From Bog-756 sp963745955 (GTDB taxonomy: Bacteria > Actinomycetota > Acidimicrobiia > Acidimicrobiales > RAAP-2): DNA of 64,000 bases. A program made the position numbers and the translations under genes. Under the pieces are notes generated by a model. It ran no database searches, had not been told where the DNA came from, and worked only from the letters and a program-made list of their open reading frames with translations. Positions 17,509 to 26,808 of this stretch are shown here, in pieces; position 1 is the stretch's first letter; every line of letters starts with the position of its first letter. The stretch lies in NCBI GenBank assembly GCA_963745955.1, contig CAVUZI010000007.1, positions 930,001-994,000 on the forward strand. The letters run 5' to 3'.

Positions 17509-19029
17509 GTGACCAACGTCGAGCCGATCCAGCCCCGCACCAGACGGCGGCCGACCGCGACGTCCGGATTCGGCGTCGGCCGTCGGGAGGCTCACGACTC
17601 GTCGTCCTTCTACGCCCGGTTCACCCCGCCGCGCCTCTCCGACGACGACCAGGTCGCCGCGCCCGCCGCCCGTGACGCCATCTGGGTCGGAGACGCCCGG
17701 GAGATGGACCGGTACGGGGAGGTGGCGGACAATTCGGTGGCCCTGGTGGTGACCTCGCCCCCGTACTTCGCCGGCAAGGAGTACGAAGCCGTGCTCGGGG
17801 TCGGACATGTCCCGGCCGACTACCACGCGTACCTCGGGATGTTGCACGACGTCTTCAGCCAATGCTTCGACAAGCTCGAGCCCGGCGGACGGATAGCTGT
17901 GAACGTGGCCAACCTGGGGCGCAAGCCCTACCGTTCCCTGTCACGGGACGTCATCGACCTCCTCGAGCGACTCGGCTTCCTGCTCCGGGGGGAGATCGTC
18001 TGGCAGAAGAGCCACGCGGCGGGGGGCTCGTGCGCCTGGGGTACGTATCAGCGACCCGGCAACCCCGTTCTGCGCGACGTGTCCGAGCGGATCATCGTCG
18101 CATGCAAGGGCCGCTTCGATCGGGCCGTCGCCCCGGGCCAGCGCGCACGCGACGGGCTCCCCAGCGAGGGGACGATGACCATGGACGAGTTCGTCGATGC
18201 CACCATCGACGTCTGGGACATACCCTCCGAGTCGGCCACCCGTGTCGGTCACCCGGCACCGTTCCCGGTGGAACTGCCGCGGCGCCTCATCGAGCTCTAC
18301 ACGTATCGCGGCGACCTGGTCCTGGATCCGTTCGTCGGATCGGGATCGACCGCCGTCGCCGCGGTTCGGACCGAGCGTCATTACATCGGATTCGACACCG
18401 ACGAGGAATACGTGGCCCTGGCCGAGCGGCGGGTCGCCGAGGAGCGGACGGCGATGATCGGCTCGGCATCGGCGGGGGCGGCCCGCCGTCGGGTCACGGT
18501 GAGCCCCGGACGGTCGTCATCCGGTGCCGGCACCACCCCGGGGGAGGACCAGGCGGTCATGCTCGGACGGAAGGCGAGCGAACTGGCCCACCAGGCGCTC
18601 GAGACCTGCGGCTTCCGGGACATCGAACGCAACGTGACCTACCGGGACCTCGGCCTGACCGTGGACTTCAGGGCCCGGGACGCGGTCGGGGGCCTGTGGC
18701 TCTTCGAGCTCTCCGGGGCCTACTCGACGACCCGGCCCGGTCTGCGGCGTCCCGATGTGTTGTGGCGGGCGCTGGGCAAGGCCTGTGTCCTCCACGAGGT
18801 CCGGTCGCGGCAATCGGCGCGGGACGATCTCGGCCCGCTGATCCTCCTGTCGACCGACTCCCCGGCGGACCGGGCTGACGGCGCCAGGGCTCTCCGGGCG
18901 GTGCAGGGTGACGACCGGTCGGGTCCGGTCTACGACGTCCTCGAGCTCCTCGACACGGCGTGCATGCGGCGCCTGCACGCCTACGCCGAGCAGCACGGCC
19001 GGGCCAAGCCGGCACGGCGGAAGAGATGA
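17509..19029 (+). CDS. Beta-class site-specific DNA methyltransferase with a C-terminal extension
   Basis: The 506-residue protein has the catalytic SPPY motif (residues 83-86) before the SAM-binding DPFVGSGST (273-281), the permuted order of beta-class N4-cytosine/N6-adenine methyltransferases. Residues about 345-506 form an extra domain containing TVDFRARD...LWLFELSG, which resembles the core of a PD-(D/E)XK nuclease fold with a Ser in place of the Lys. The GTG start lies at 17509. The next gene also looks nuclease-like, so this is probably the modification half of a restriction-modification-type system. The recognition sequence cannot be read from sequence. Confidence 0.85.
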   Translation: MTNVEPIQPRTRRRPTATSGFGVGRREAHDSSSFYARFTPPRLSDDDQVAAPAARDAIWVGDAREMDRYGEVADNSVALVVTSPPYFAGKEYEAVLGVGHVPADYHAYLGMLHDVFSQCFDKLEPGGRIAVNVANLGRKPYRSLSRDVIDLLERLGFLLRGEIVWQKSHAAGGSCAWGTYQRPGNPVLRDVSERIIVACKGRFDRAVAPGQRARDGLPSEGTMTMDEFVDATIDVWDIPSESATRVGHPAPFPVELPRRLIELYTYRGDLVLDPFVGSGSTAVAAVRTERHYIGFDTDEEYVALAERRVAEERTAMIGSASAGAARRRVTVSPGRSSSGAGTTPGEDQAVMLGRKASELAHQALETCGFRDIERNVTYRDLGLTVDFRARDAVGGLWLFELSGAYSTTRPGLRRPDVLWRALGKACVLHEVRSRQSARDDLGPLILLSTDSPADRADGARALRAVQGDDRSGPVYDVLELLDTACMRRLHAYAEQHGRAKPARRKR

Positions 19030-19056
19030 GCTCCGGGCCCCTCGTCGATCGACCCC

Positions 19057-20115
19057 GTGCCGGATAACCGCACGATCGCCACCGAGCTCGGGACCGCGCT
19101 CGGGACGTTGCCCTTCACCGATGTCGGAGCTGCTCTGGCCCACCGTCCCCGTCAACTCCAGGTGGACGATGAGGTCTGGGACCGCCTCGACGCCATCGCC
19201 ACATCGGGTCGGTTCTCCGCCGAGCTGAGCTCGGCCTTCGCCAACGGGCGGGCCCTGCTCGAAGCTCCCGACGGCCTCCGCGGCAGGACACCTCTCACCG
19301 TCGAATGGACCGGCGGGCGGAGGCCCCCCGGGGACGAAGTGGCGCCGATCGACCTCCGGATCGACCACGTGTACCTGATCAGCTGCAAGTACGAATCCGA
19401 CATCGTGGCCAATGCCTCCCCCGGCAGGCTCTTCGATGGGTTGCTGGCCACCTCGGGGACCTGGGACCGCAGGGACTGGTACGAGGTGGTGGCGCCCGAA
19501 GAGCTGGCCGCGCTGTACCGGTCCTGTCTGGCGGCAACCGGCCTCGCCGGCTTTCCGACGGCCCCGTCGCTCTGCGACCGGGAGCAGGTGGCCACGTTGC
19601 GCGATGCCCTGGCCGGGCGCACCTACCCCGACGGCCCCTCGCGAGCGGCCTACGCCGACCTGTGCCACGCCGTCAGCACCGCCTCGGCCGAGCGGTGGAC
19701 CAGGCGGCTCGAGTCCACCGGAATCGCCCGGGAGACGATGTTGTGGAGACTGCTGCGGATCGGCAGTGCCCCGTACTTCGTCCTCGGCAACGACAGGCGC
19801 ACCGGTCTCCCGGCCCGATACAGGATCGCCAGCCCCTGGGACTGGCGCGACCAGTTCGAACTGGCGGAGTTCACCGTCTCACCGTCGGAGGCCGGACAGC
19901 CGCGGGTCGACTGGACCTGCACGTACCGGTCGCGGGACGAGGACGGGGAACGAACCGTCCTCGGACACGTCGAGGTCCGCTGGAGCCACGGCCGGTTCGC
20001 CCAGCCGCCCGAGGCCAAGGTCTACCTCGACACGCCCATGTCGCTCCTGCCCGGCTATCACCCGCTGGGGACGGCCGACCAGCCCCAGCTCACCTTGTGG
20101 CCCGTCGCCCGTTGA
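19057..20115 (+). CDS. Candidate restriction-type endonuclease, PD-(D/E)XK-like
   Basis: No family is recognised over the full length of 352 residues. One segment (PIDLRIDHVYLISCKYESD, residues 97-115) fits the PD-(D/E)XK active site: Asp99, then after nine residues S109-C110-K111, preceded by a glycine-rich turn and strand. The gene starts at a GTG 27 bases after the methyltransferase stop and on the same strand. A nuclease partner would match the family logic, but the first acidic position and the S replacing D/E need testing. The C-terminal part (W/D-rich) may be a target-recognition domain. Confidence 0.55.
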   Translation: MPDNRTIATELGTALGTLPFTDVGAALAHRPRQLQVDDEVWDRLDAIATSGRFSAELSSAFANGRALLEAPDGLRGRTPLTVEWTGGRRPPGDEVAPIDLRIDHVYLISCKYESDIVANASPGRLFDGLLATSGTWDRRDWYEVVAPEELAALYRSCLAATGLAGFPTAPSLCDREQVATLRDALAGRTYPDGPSRAAYADLCHAVSTASAERWTRRLESTGIARETMLWRLLRIGSAPYFVLGNDRRTGLPARYRIASPWDWRDQFELAEFTVSPSEAGQPRVDWTCTYRSRDEDGERTVLGHVEVRWSHGRFAQPPEAKVYLDTPMSLLPGYHPLGTADQPQLTLWPVAR

Positions 20116-20122
20116 TCCGACC

Positions 20123-20683
20123 GTGAACTGGGACGGCCAGGCCTACCAGGAGCGCTTCGACAGGCTGGAGGCCTCCGGCGCCGATGTACACGGTGAGGCC
20201 GAGTTCGTCATCCGGTGGCAGCCATCGTCGGTCCTCGACGCCGGGTGCGGGACCGGTCGGGTGGCGAGGGAGCTCGCCCGTCGGGGTGTGGATACGGTCG
20301 GGGTCGATCTCGACCGGTCGATGATCGAAACCGCCCGCTCGCTGGCACCCGATCTCGCCTGGGTGCTCGGGGACCTCGCCGTCATCGACCTCGGGCGCCG
20401 GTTCGACGTGGTGGTGATGGCCGGAAACGTTCCCATCTTCGCGCCGGCCGGGACCCGCGCCGCCTTGGTGGCAGGGTGCGCCCGCCACATCGGGCCCGGT
20501 GGATGCCTGATCGCGGGGTTCCAACTCGACAGGGGCTACTCCCTGGACAGCTACGACGAGCACTGCCGGCAGGCCGGACTCGAAGGCAACGGGCGATGGG
20601 CCACCTGGTCGGGGGCGCCGTTCACCGACGGCGGGGGATACGCGGTGTCGGTGCACAGGCCGTCGGCTGAGCCACCAGGCTGA
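20123..20683 (+). CDS. Class I SAM-dependent methyltransferase
   Basis: The 186-residue protein has the SAM motif LDAGCGTGRVARELARRG, the acidic end of the second strand (GVDLDRSM), and a motif like DVVVMAGNVPIF. Such small methyltransferases act on varied small molecules, and the substrate is unknown. The GTG is 7 bases after the nuclease-like gene, so co-transcription is likely. The C-terminal end is made of a 13-base tandem repeat that runs through the stop codon. Confidence 0.75.
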   Translation: MNWDGQAYQERFDRLEASGADVHGEAEFVIRWQPSSVLDAGCGTGRVARELARRGVDTVGVDLDRSMIETARSLAPDLAWVLGDLAVIDLGRRFDVVVMAGNVPIFAPAGTRAALVAGCARHIGPGGCLIAGFQLDRGYSLDSYDEHCRQAGLEGNGRWATWSGAPFTDGGGYAVSVHRPSAEPPG

Positions 20684-20739
20684 GCCACCAGCCAGGCCAC
20701 GGCTGAGCCACCGGCCTGAGCCACCGGCCTGAGCACGGG
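20665..20739. repeat. 13-base tandem repeat over the end of the methyltransferase gene
   Basis: Units ggctgagccacca at 20665-20677 and 20678-20690 are identical. After a 10-base degenerate copy the related units ggctgagccaccg (20701-20713) and gcctgagccaccg (20714-20726) follow, then a decayed one. The array supplies the last codons and stop of the upstream gene. The likely origin is replication slippage. Confidence 0.8.
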
Positions 20740-20855
20740 CAGGACGGGGCGTGTGCCCCTGACGCGCCGGCAGGCCAGATACGGCTCCCCACCCCTCGGC
20801 ACACCCCGGGAGCGGCACCATCTCTGCGATCATTGGCGCACCCGGAAAGGACATC

Positions 20856-22223
20856 ATGCGAAATCCCATGTTCGTCTTCGACGAGCAGCTGACCACCCTC
20901 ATCCTCGACTACTGCCGCTGGAGGCTCGCCCTCGACCCGGTGCCGCTGGACTTCGGAGGCGCCCAAGCCTCGTCGCTGGCCCACAGCTTGGACGGGCTGA
21001 TCAACCCCGAGGGCACCGATCCCCGCCGGATCATGGAGATCTTCGACAACGAACTGGCCACCGCGGTGGTGTCGTGCGACAGCCCCCGTTTCCTCTCCTT
21101 CATCCCGGCCGCGCCGACCAAGGCTTCCCTCCTCTTCGACATGGTCGTGGCCTGCTCGTCCCTCCAGGGCACCTCGTGGATGGAGGCGGCCGGGGCGGTG
21201 GCCGCCGAAAACCAGGCGTTGGGGGTTCTGGCCGATCTGGCCGGGCTCCCCGAAGGGGCGGGCGGGTGCTTCGTCTCGGGCGGCTCTGCCGGCAACCTGT
21301 CCGCTCTGATGGTGGGCCGGGACACGGCCGGGCACCGGATGGGCGACCGTGCCCCCGTTCACCCGTTGATCGCCATCAGCGAGGAGGCCCACTCGTCGGT
21401 GGGCAAGGCGCTCCGGGTCCTCGGAGTCGAATCACTGCTCGTGCCCTGCGAGGATCACCGCCTCACCGGTCGGGCACTTCGTGCCGCGCTCGACGGGCAC
21501 CCGCGGGGTGGCGACGCCATCGGCGTCGTCGCCACCGGTGGGACGACCAACGCGGGGATCGTCGATGACCTGGCCGGAGTGGGTGAGGTCGCCCGGGATC
21601 GGTCCCTCTGGTTCCACGTCGACGGGGCCTACGGGTGCGCGGCGCTCCTGGCCCCTTCCGTGCGCCACCGGTTCGACGGCATCGAGATGGTGGACTCCTT
21701 CGTGGTCGACCCGCACAAGTGGCTCTTCGCCCCCTTCGACTGTGCCGCACTCATCTACCGGGAGCCCCGCCTGGCCAAGGCCGTCCACACCCAGGACGCC
21801 TCGTATCTCGACGTGCTCCACAAGGAGGCTCCGGGCGAGTGGAACCCCAGCGACTACGCCTACCACCTGACCAGGAGGGCCCGAGGACTGCCGCTGTGGT
21901 TCTCCCTGGCCGTCAACGGCACCGACGCCTACCGCGACGCCGTCGAGACCGTCCTGGCCGTGACCCAGGCCAGCGCCGACGTCATCGAACGGATCCCCTA
22001 CCTCGAGCTGGTGCGCAGACCCGAGCTGTCGGTCGTCCTCTTCCGCAGGATCGGTTGGGATCGGGCCGACTACGAACGTTGGTCAGCCCGGCTCCTCCAC
22101 GACCAGATCGGCTTCGTGGTCCCCACGACCTGGGAGGGCGAACCGGTGGGCCGGCTGGCCCTCCTCCATCCCGACACCACCGTCGGCATCATCGAGGAGA
22201 TCCTGGCCACCATGGCGGACTGA
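20856..22223 (+). CDS. PLP-dependent group II decarboxylase family protein
   Basis: The 455-residue protein is a member of the glutamate/aromatic-amino-acid decarboxylase family. The PLP lysine motif VVDPHKWLFAPFD is near residue 287, GGSAGNLSAL near 149, and FHVDGAYG near 260. The substrate could be an aromatic amino acid or glutamate; these motifs do not distinguish. The ATG at 20856 follows GAAAGGAC. It is probably alone; the strong hairpin after it acts as a terminator. Confidence 0.88.
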   Translation: MRNPMFVFDEQLTTLILDYCRWRLALDPVPLDFGGAQASSLAHSLDGLINPEGTDPRRIMEIFDNELATAVVSCDSPRFLSFIPAAPTKASLLFDMVVACSSLQGTSWMEAAGAVAAENQALGVLADLAGLPEGAGGCFVSGGSAGNLSALMVGRDTAGHRMGDRAPVHPLIAISEEAHSSVGKALRVLGVESLLVPCEDHRLTGRALRAALDGHPRGGDAIGVVATGGTTNAGIVDDLAGVGEVARDRSLWFHVDGAYGCAALLAPSVRHRFDGIEMVDSFVVDPHKWLFAPFDCAALIYREPRLAKAVHTQDASYLDVLHKEAPGEWNPSDYAYHLTRRARGLPLWFSLAVNGTDAYRDAVETVLAVTQASADVIERIPYLELVRRPELSVVLFRRIGWDRADYERWSARLLHDQIGFVVPTTWEGEPVGRLALLHPDTTVGIIEEILATMAD

Positions 22224-22267
22224 CGCGGCTCCCGGTTGCTCCCGGCAGGTGCTCGTCCCCCATCGTC

Positions 22268-22303
22268 GAGGATCCGACGGCTCGCGTTCGCCGCCGGATC
22301 CTC
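22268..22303. terminator. Hairpin between convergent genes
   Basis: GAGGATCCG (22268-22276) is perfectly complementary to CGGATCCTC (22295-22303), with a loop containing an inner GGC/GCC stem. It lies between the decarboxylase stop and the end of the Ig-domain gene and can terminate both strands. There is no clear U-run. Confidence 0.55.
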
Positions 22304-22319
22304 TCCGTGGCTCAGACGG

Positions 22320-23513
22320 TCATGCGACCTTGATGGTGAGTACAGAGGTGGCGGTCTCCTTCGGTGAGCTGTGGTCGGTCACCTTGAACTCCACCCGGTA
22401 GGACCCTGCTTTCACCGTCTTCGACACGGTGCCCGACAGCGCCCCGGCCGAGCTCAGCTTGAGACCTGACGGCAGCTTCGTGCTGCTCCACACGTACGGG
22501 GCCTTGCCTCCTGAGGCCTTCAGTGTCGCCTTGTAGGCCGCCCCCGGTTTGGTGGTGGGAAGGGCTCCCGTCGAGACGAAGAGCGGCACGGTCAGGGTGA
22601 AGGCCTGGCTGACCGCCTTGGCCGTGCCCACCTTGGCCAGGAAGTCGAACTTGAACACCCCGCCCACCGACGGGTTGCCCGACAGGATCCCACCCGTCTT
22701 GGACAAGGTCACCCCGGTCGGGAGCTTGCCCGACTCGGTGAGGACAGGAGCCGGGCAGCCGGTCACGACCACGCTGAACTTGTTGGTCTTGCCGTGGAGG
22801 AACCTGGCGCTGGCGGCCGAGTGGAAGACGGCCGGTTCGGGCGAGCAGCTGGTCGACCACACGAACCCGTTGGGGTCGGTGGTGCTGGCGGTGAAGTCCA
22901 CCGGGGTGTTCCAGTAGTCGCTCACCTTGCCGTTCTTGGCGCAGGCGATGCCCGCGTCCCAGGCCCCACTCTTGTTACCGGCCGCGTAGAGCAGGTCGTC
23001 GAGGGTCACACGCTTCAGCAGCGCCGCGAATTCGAGGTCGTTGGGGATCTCGACGATCTGCCCGGTCTTGACGGCCGTGTTGACCTTGCCGTAGTAGTTA
23101 CCGAGGTTGTTGACGAACCCATAGCCGGCCGACGGGAACCCATTGACAAACGACACCGAGGTCGGGCTGGTGCCCGCATGGACCATGTAGCTGAAGACCA
23201 GATAGCCGCCCTTGGCGGTATCGCCGGTGCAGTGGGCGGGGACGCCGGACGCCGCCGGGAGGGTCACGGTGAATTGGGCGGCTGAGCCTCCCGAGGTCAG
23301 GGGTCTGCTGTTCACCGGGTTGGTGATGGTGGCCACCCCGTTGAGGGTCGACGCCGCCGCCGGGGTCACACCGGCGGCGATCAGGCCGGCGAAGGTGCCC
23401 AGGAGAACCAGCACGGCGGCCACTCCGACCTTCGTTCGCTGGGCCGTCGAGGGCCGGGTCCTCCCAGACCCGGCTTCGAGGTGATGCGTCCTGTCAGCAC
23501 TTGACGTGTTCAT
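22320..23513 (-). CDS. Secreted Ig-like domain protein, paralog 1
   Basis: The 397-residue exported protein has a Sec signal (basic n-region, hydrophobic AAVLVLLGTFAGLIAAG, AxA cleavage near residue 55). Residues 56-240 form an N-terminal module shared with paralog 2. After that come Ig-like (He_PIG-type) repeats with the LPTGVTLSKTGGILSGNP and LPSGLKLSSAGALSGTV motifs. I do not recognise a function; cell-surface adhesion or ligand binding is inferred from the architecture. It has its own promoter and leader. Confidence 0.8.
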   Translation of the reverse strand: MNTSSADRTHHLEAGSGRTRPSTAQRTKVGVAAVLVLLGTFAGLIAAGVTPAAASTLNGVATITNPVNSRPLTSGGSAAQFTVTLPAASGVPAHCTGDTAKGGYLVFSYMVHAGTSPTSVSFVNGFPSAGYGFVNNLGNYYGKVNTAVKTGQIVEIPNDLEFAALLKRVTLDDLLYAAGNKSGAWDAGIACAKNGKVSDYWNTPVDFTASTTDPNGFVWSTSCSPEPAVFHSAASARFLHGKTNKFSVVVTGCPAPVLTESGKLPTGVTLSKTGGILSGNPSVGGVFKFDFLAKVGTAKAVSQAFTLTVPLFVSTGALPTTKPGAAYKATLKASGGKAPYVWSSTKLPSGLKLSSAGALSGTVSKTVKAGSYRVEFKVTDHSSPKETATSVLTIKVA

Positions 23514-23569
23514 GGTTCCGTTCTTTCGCTCGTGTCGATCTGCGATGGGTGTCCGGGACGGGCTTGGCA

Positions 23570-23610
23570 GCCGCCATGTCCGGTGACCCACGACGTGGGT
23601 CAGCGGCGGC
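23570..23610 (-). promoter_or_regulatory. Strong 5'-UTR hairpin upstream of paralog 1
   Basis: The arm TGACCCAC (23584-23591) pairs perfectly with GTGGGTCA (23595-23602) around a 3-base loop. An outer stem GCCGCC/GGCGGC (23570-23575 and 23605-23610) encloses it. The structure lies about 60-100 nt before the paralog 1 start inside its predicted leader. Confidence 0.6.
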
Positions 23611-23683
23611 GAGAAGGCCGAAGCCGGACTGATCGACGGCAGCCCCCTCGCATTGCTGACCCATGGTCGAGGCCCAAAACCCA

Positions 23684-23738
23684 ACAAAACCTAGTGGATT
23701 ACTCACGTTAAGCTACGGCGGCCCGACCCGGAAGTCAA
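23684..23738 (-). promoter_or_regulatory. Promoter plus conserved start-site element of paralog 1
   Basis: On the minus strand: TTGACT (23733-23738), 17-base spacer, TAGCTT (23710-23715), then four bases and the element TGAGTAATCCACTAGG... (22 bases, plus-strand 23684-23705). The same 22 bases occur at the same distance behind another promoter at 26809-26864. The predicted transcription start falls within the element, so it is the first part of the mRNA. This looks like a shared regulatory leader. Confidence 0.65.
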
Positions 23739-23890
23739 CTATGAGAACTGCGCACCCGATGACCTGGGCCGGAGGTCGGGGCCCGATCATCGGACACACC
23801 GCCCGGCATCCCCGATTGCGGAGCTGTCTTCATGCCCGGCGCCGGCGCAGGGCGCAGGGCGGGGGCGGGATGGAAGGTGACCACGGGACG

Positions 23891-23924
23891 AACCAGGGAC
23901 GGTGCCGAAGCACCGTCCCTGGTT
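23891..23924 (-). terminator. Intrinsic-type terminator of the binding-protein/paralog 2 operon
   Basis: A perfect 15-base stem (23891-23905 with 23910-23924, beginning AACCAGGGAC) closed by a CGAA tetraloop. It starts 28 bases after the paralog 2 stop. There is no U-tract, which is common in GC-rich actinomycetes. Confidence 0.75.
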
Positions 23925-23951
23925 CCACGCATGCGGTCGAGGGCCCCGCTC

Positions 23952-25453
23952 CTACTTGAGCACCACCAGGCTGAACTTGGTCGATGCCGTCTGCTTGGGC
24001 TTGGACGAGTCCTTGACGGTGATCGTCACGGAGTAGGTCTTCACGGCATCCGAACTGCTCACCGTGCCCGACAGTGTTCCGGCCGAGCTCACGGTGAGCC
24101 CCTTCGGGAGTCCGGTGGCCGTCCACGTGAGTTTGCCCACACCGCCCTTCTCTGCCAGCTTGACGGCGGTGTACTTCTTCCCCTTCGTGGCCTTGGGCAA
24201 CGTCTTGGTGGTGATGTAGAGCCCGTCAGGGGTCACCGACTTGGAGGCGGCGGATGCGGGACCGGTGCCCGCCGAGTTGGTCGCCGCCACCTTGAAGGTG
24301 TAGGCGGTGCCGTTGGTGAGCCCGGTGATCGTGTCGCTGGTCACATCGCCGACGGTCACCGGTGAACCGTGCGACGGGGTGATGACGTAGTGGGTGATGG
24401 TTGCCCCGCCGTTACTCGACGGTGCCGTCCAGGTCAGCTTGACCGACCCCTTGCCGGCCGTGGCCGTACCGATGGTCGGGCGCGCCGGGCACGACGGCCG
24501 CCGGGGTGATCGGACTTGAGAACGGCGAGGTGAGGACGGTGCCCACCGAGTTGATGGCCGCCACCGTGAAAGTGTAGGCGGTGCCGTTGGTCAGCCCGGT
24601 GACGACGTGGCTGGTCACGTTGCCGAGGTCGATCGCCGTCTTGGCCGTCGACCCGATGTACGGGGTCAGGACATACCCGGTGATGGGGGAAGAACCGACG
24701 TCGGTGGGCGCAACCCACTTGACGGTGGCCGTTGTGTAGCCGGGTGTACCCGTTGGCGCGGCCGGGGCGGCCGGGACGGCGGGCGCCGTCCAGACGAACC
24801 CGTGCGGGTCAGATCCGTTGGCGGTGAAGGTGACCTGGACGTTCCAGTAGTCGGTCACCGCCCCGCTCGTATTGGCACAGGCGATACCCGCCTCCCAGAT
24901 CCCGCTGGTGTTGCTGCCGCTGTAGAGCAGGGTCGTCGAGGGTCACGCCCTTCGAGAGCAGCTCGGCGAACTGGAGGTTGTTGGGGGGGCTGAGGACCTG
25001 CCCGGTGCCGATGCCGGTGTTGACCTTGCCGTAGTACTGGCCGGCGTCGGTGACGAGCCCGTAATCGATCGACGGGAACCCGGTCGTGAACGACTCCGAG
25101 GTCGGGCTGGTGCCCTGGGGCACCAGGTAGCTGAACACGTGGTAGCCGTCGCTGGCGGTGTCACCGTCGCAGGCGGCCGGGACGGTGCCGCTCGGGGCCA
25201 GGGCCACCGTGAAATCGGTGGCGGAGCCGCCCGAGTCCACGGGTCCATTCGTCGACGGGTTGGCCAGGGTGGCCAGCCCGTCGAGGGTCGACGCCGACGC
25301 CGGGGTCACCCCGGCCACGGTCAGGCCGGCGAACGTGCCCAGGAGGACCAGCACGGCGGCCACTCCGACCTTCATGCGCTGGGCCCTCGAGGTCCGGGTC
25401 CTCCCGGACCCGGCCTCGGGGTGTTGCGTCGTGTCAGCACTGGGTGTGTTCAT
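23952..25453 (-). CDS. Secreted FN3/Ig-like protein, paralog 2 (two +1 frameshifts)
   Basis: The N-terminus (signal peptide and ~180-residue module) is clearly paralogous to the 22320 gene; both start MNT-SAD and share KVGVAAVLVLLGTFAGL. One extra G near 24930 (compared with paralog 1) breaks the frame, and a second base near 24477 breaks it again. Joined, the protein of about 500 residues has the shared module, two fibronectin type III repeats (TGLTNGTAYTF motifs) and a C-terminal Ig-like domain with GLTVSSAGTLSGTV. It starts 54 bases after the binding protein, with the same upstream bases as paralog 1, and probably shares its transcript. Confidence 0.75.
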
Positions 25454-25506
25454 GGGTTCCGTTCTTTCGCTCGTGTCGAGATCTGCGGTCGGTGTCCGGG
25501 GCCGGC

Positions 25507-26746
25507 TCAGGAGTCGCCGGTGGTGGTGGTGGACCCGCAGCTACCTTCACCGCTGGTCAGGCTGTCGAAGCCGAACTGGTGGATGATGTTCTGGGTGGCC
25601 GTCTGGCAGATCTCCGCGTTGTTGGACGGAGAGGCGAGGGTGTTGGTGAACAGATTGACCAGGTTGGAGTCCTCGTCGAAGCCGCTCAGGATGTTGGTCG
25701 GCAGCACCGTGTAGATGTTGTAGCCGTACGAGGTGCTCTGGTAGTAGGTGGTGTTCGGGAGCAGGCTCGGTGCCGTTCCGGTGGTGGGCGATCCGACGCC
25801 GGAGACCGATCCGATGGCCACGCCGCCGGCCCGTGCCGTGCCGGACTCGTCCACGGCCAGCCCGTTGGCCTGGGCGATCCAGTCACCCGACGGAGATGGG
25901 GATGATGGCAGCGGTGCCCGCGGGCAGGGTGGAGGCGAAGGTGTAGAAGGCGTTGGCGCTGTTCTGCTGGATCTGGTCGCAGCCGGCCGCCAGGGCGGTG
26001 GCCTCGGCCGTGGAGTCGCTGACCCCGATGGCCGACTCCAGGTTGGAGCGGGGGGTCGATCCGGTGATGGTCAGGCACGGCTTGACCGTGTCACCACCGA
26101 TGACGTGCCGCCCGCCCGAGTACAGGGTGGTCAACTGGGCGGTGGTCAGGTCGGGCAGGGTGGCGTTGCCGTCGCTGTGGTCGAAGTAGATGTAGGCCAC
26201 GGCGTCCCGGGCGAAGGGGGCGAAGGTGAGGACGCTGCCCCCCGACTTGGCGCCGCGGGCGGCCCGGGCGAAGTTGAACTGGCCGACCACGTTGACCTTG
26301 GCGTTGGTGCACGAGGTGTTGGTGGTGTCCTCCCAGCCCGATCCGCTGATCTCGGCGTTGAGGGCGGCGATCCCGTTGGTGGTGGAGTTCGGCCGGTCGA
26401 AGGACGGTCCCCCGGTCTTGGTGGTGATGCAGCCCGGGTTGAGGGTCGAGCCGCCCGAGGGGAAGGCGTCGAAGGACTCGATGGTCGTGTTGTCGTTGGC
26501 CGAGTCGGCCGCCAACGGGGTGAAGAAGTGGGTGGTGGCCGTGTTGGGGGCCGAGGCGCCGCTCAGCGCGTCATAGAGGTCCTGGGTCACGTCCGCGCCC
26601 ACCCCGATCTCCGCCGTGGTGGAGAGGGGATCGGCCTGGGCCGAGGGGCCGCTCAGTGCGGTCAGGCTGGCCAGACCGGCCGTGCCCGAGGCCACGGCCA
26701 AGGCCGCGACGATACGGATGCTCCTGGTACGCAGGAAGAATTTCAT
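25507..26746 (-). CDS. PstS-like secreted substrate-binding protein (+1 frameshift)
   Basis: The ATG at 26744-26746 (MKFFLRTRSIRIV) begins a signal peptide. The body shows PstS/PBP-like features (GADVTQDLYDALSG, SGGSTLNP, DAVAYIYF near a FAPFARDAV strand). The frame ends early at ISVG*; one base removed from the CCC at about 25887 lets it continue DWIAQANGLAVDESGTARAGG to the stop at 25507. The total is about 412 residues. No pst permease genes adjoin it, so import may not be its job; phosphate or a sugar phosphate as ligand is a guess. Confidence 0.7.
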
Positions 26747-26808
26747 GAACGCTCCTTGTTCGGCGCCAGGACGGTCGACCAAGAAGCTGATGGCCCCTAC
26801 CAAACCCG

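Noticed and set aside
23494..23706. A conserved leader peptide SNPLGFVGF after both promoters
   Set aside because: Only one copy has a start codon (GTG); the other begins with CTG, so conservation is better explained at the DNA or RNA level.
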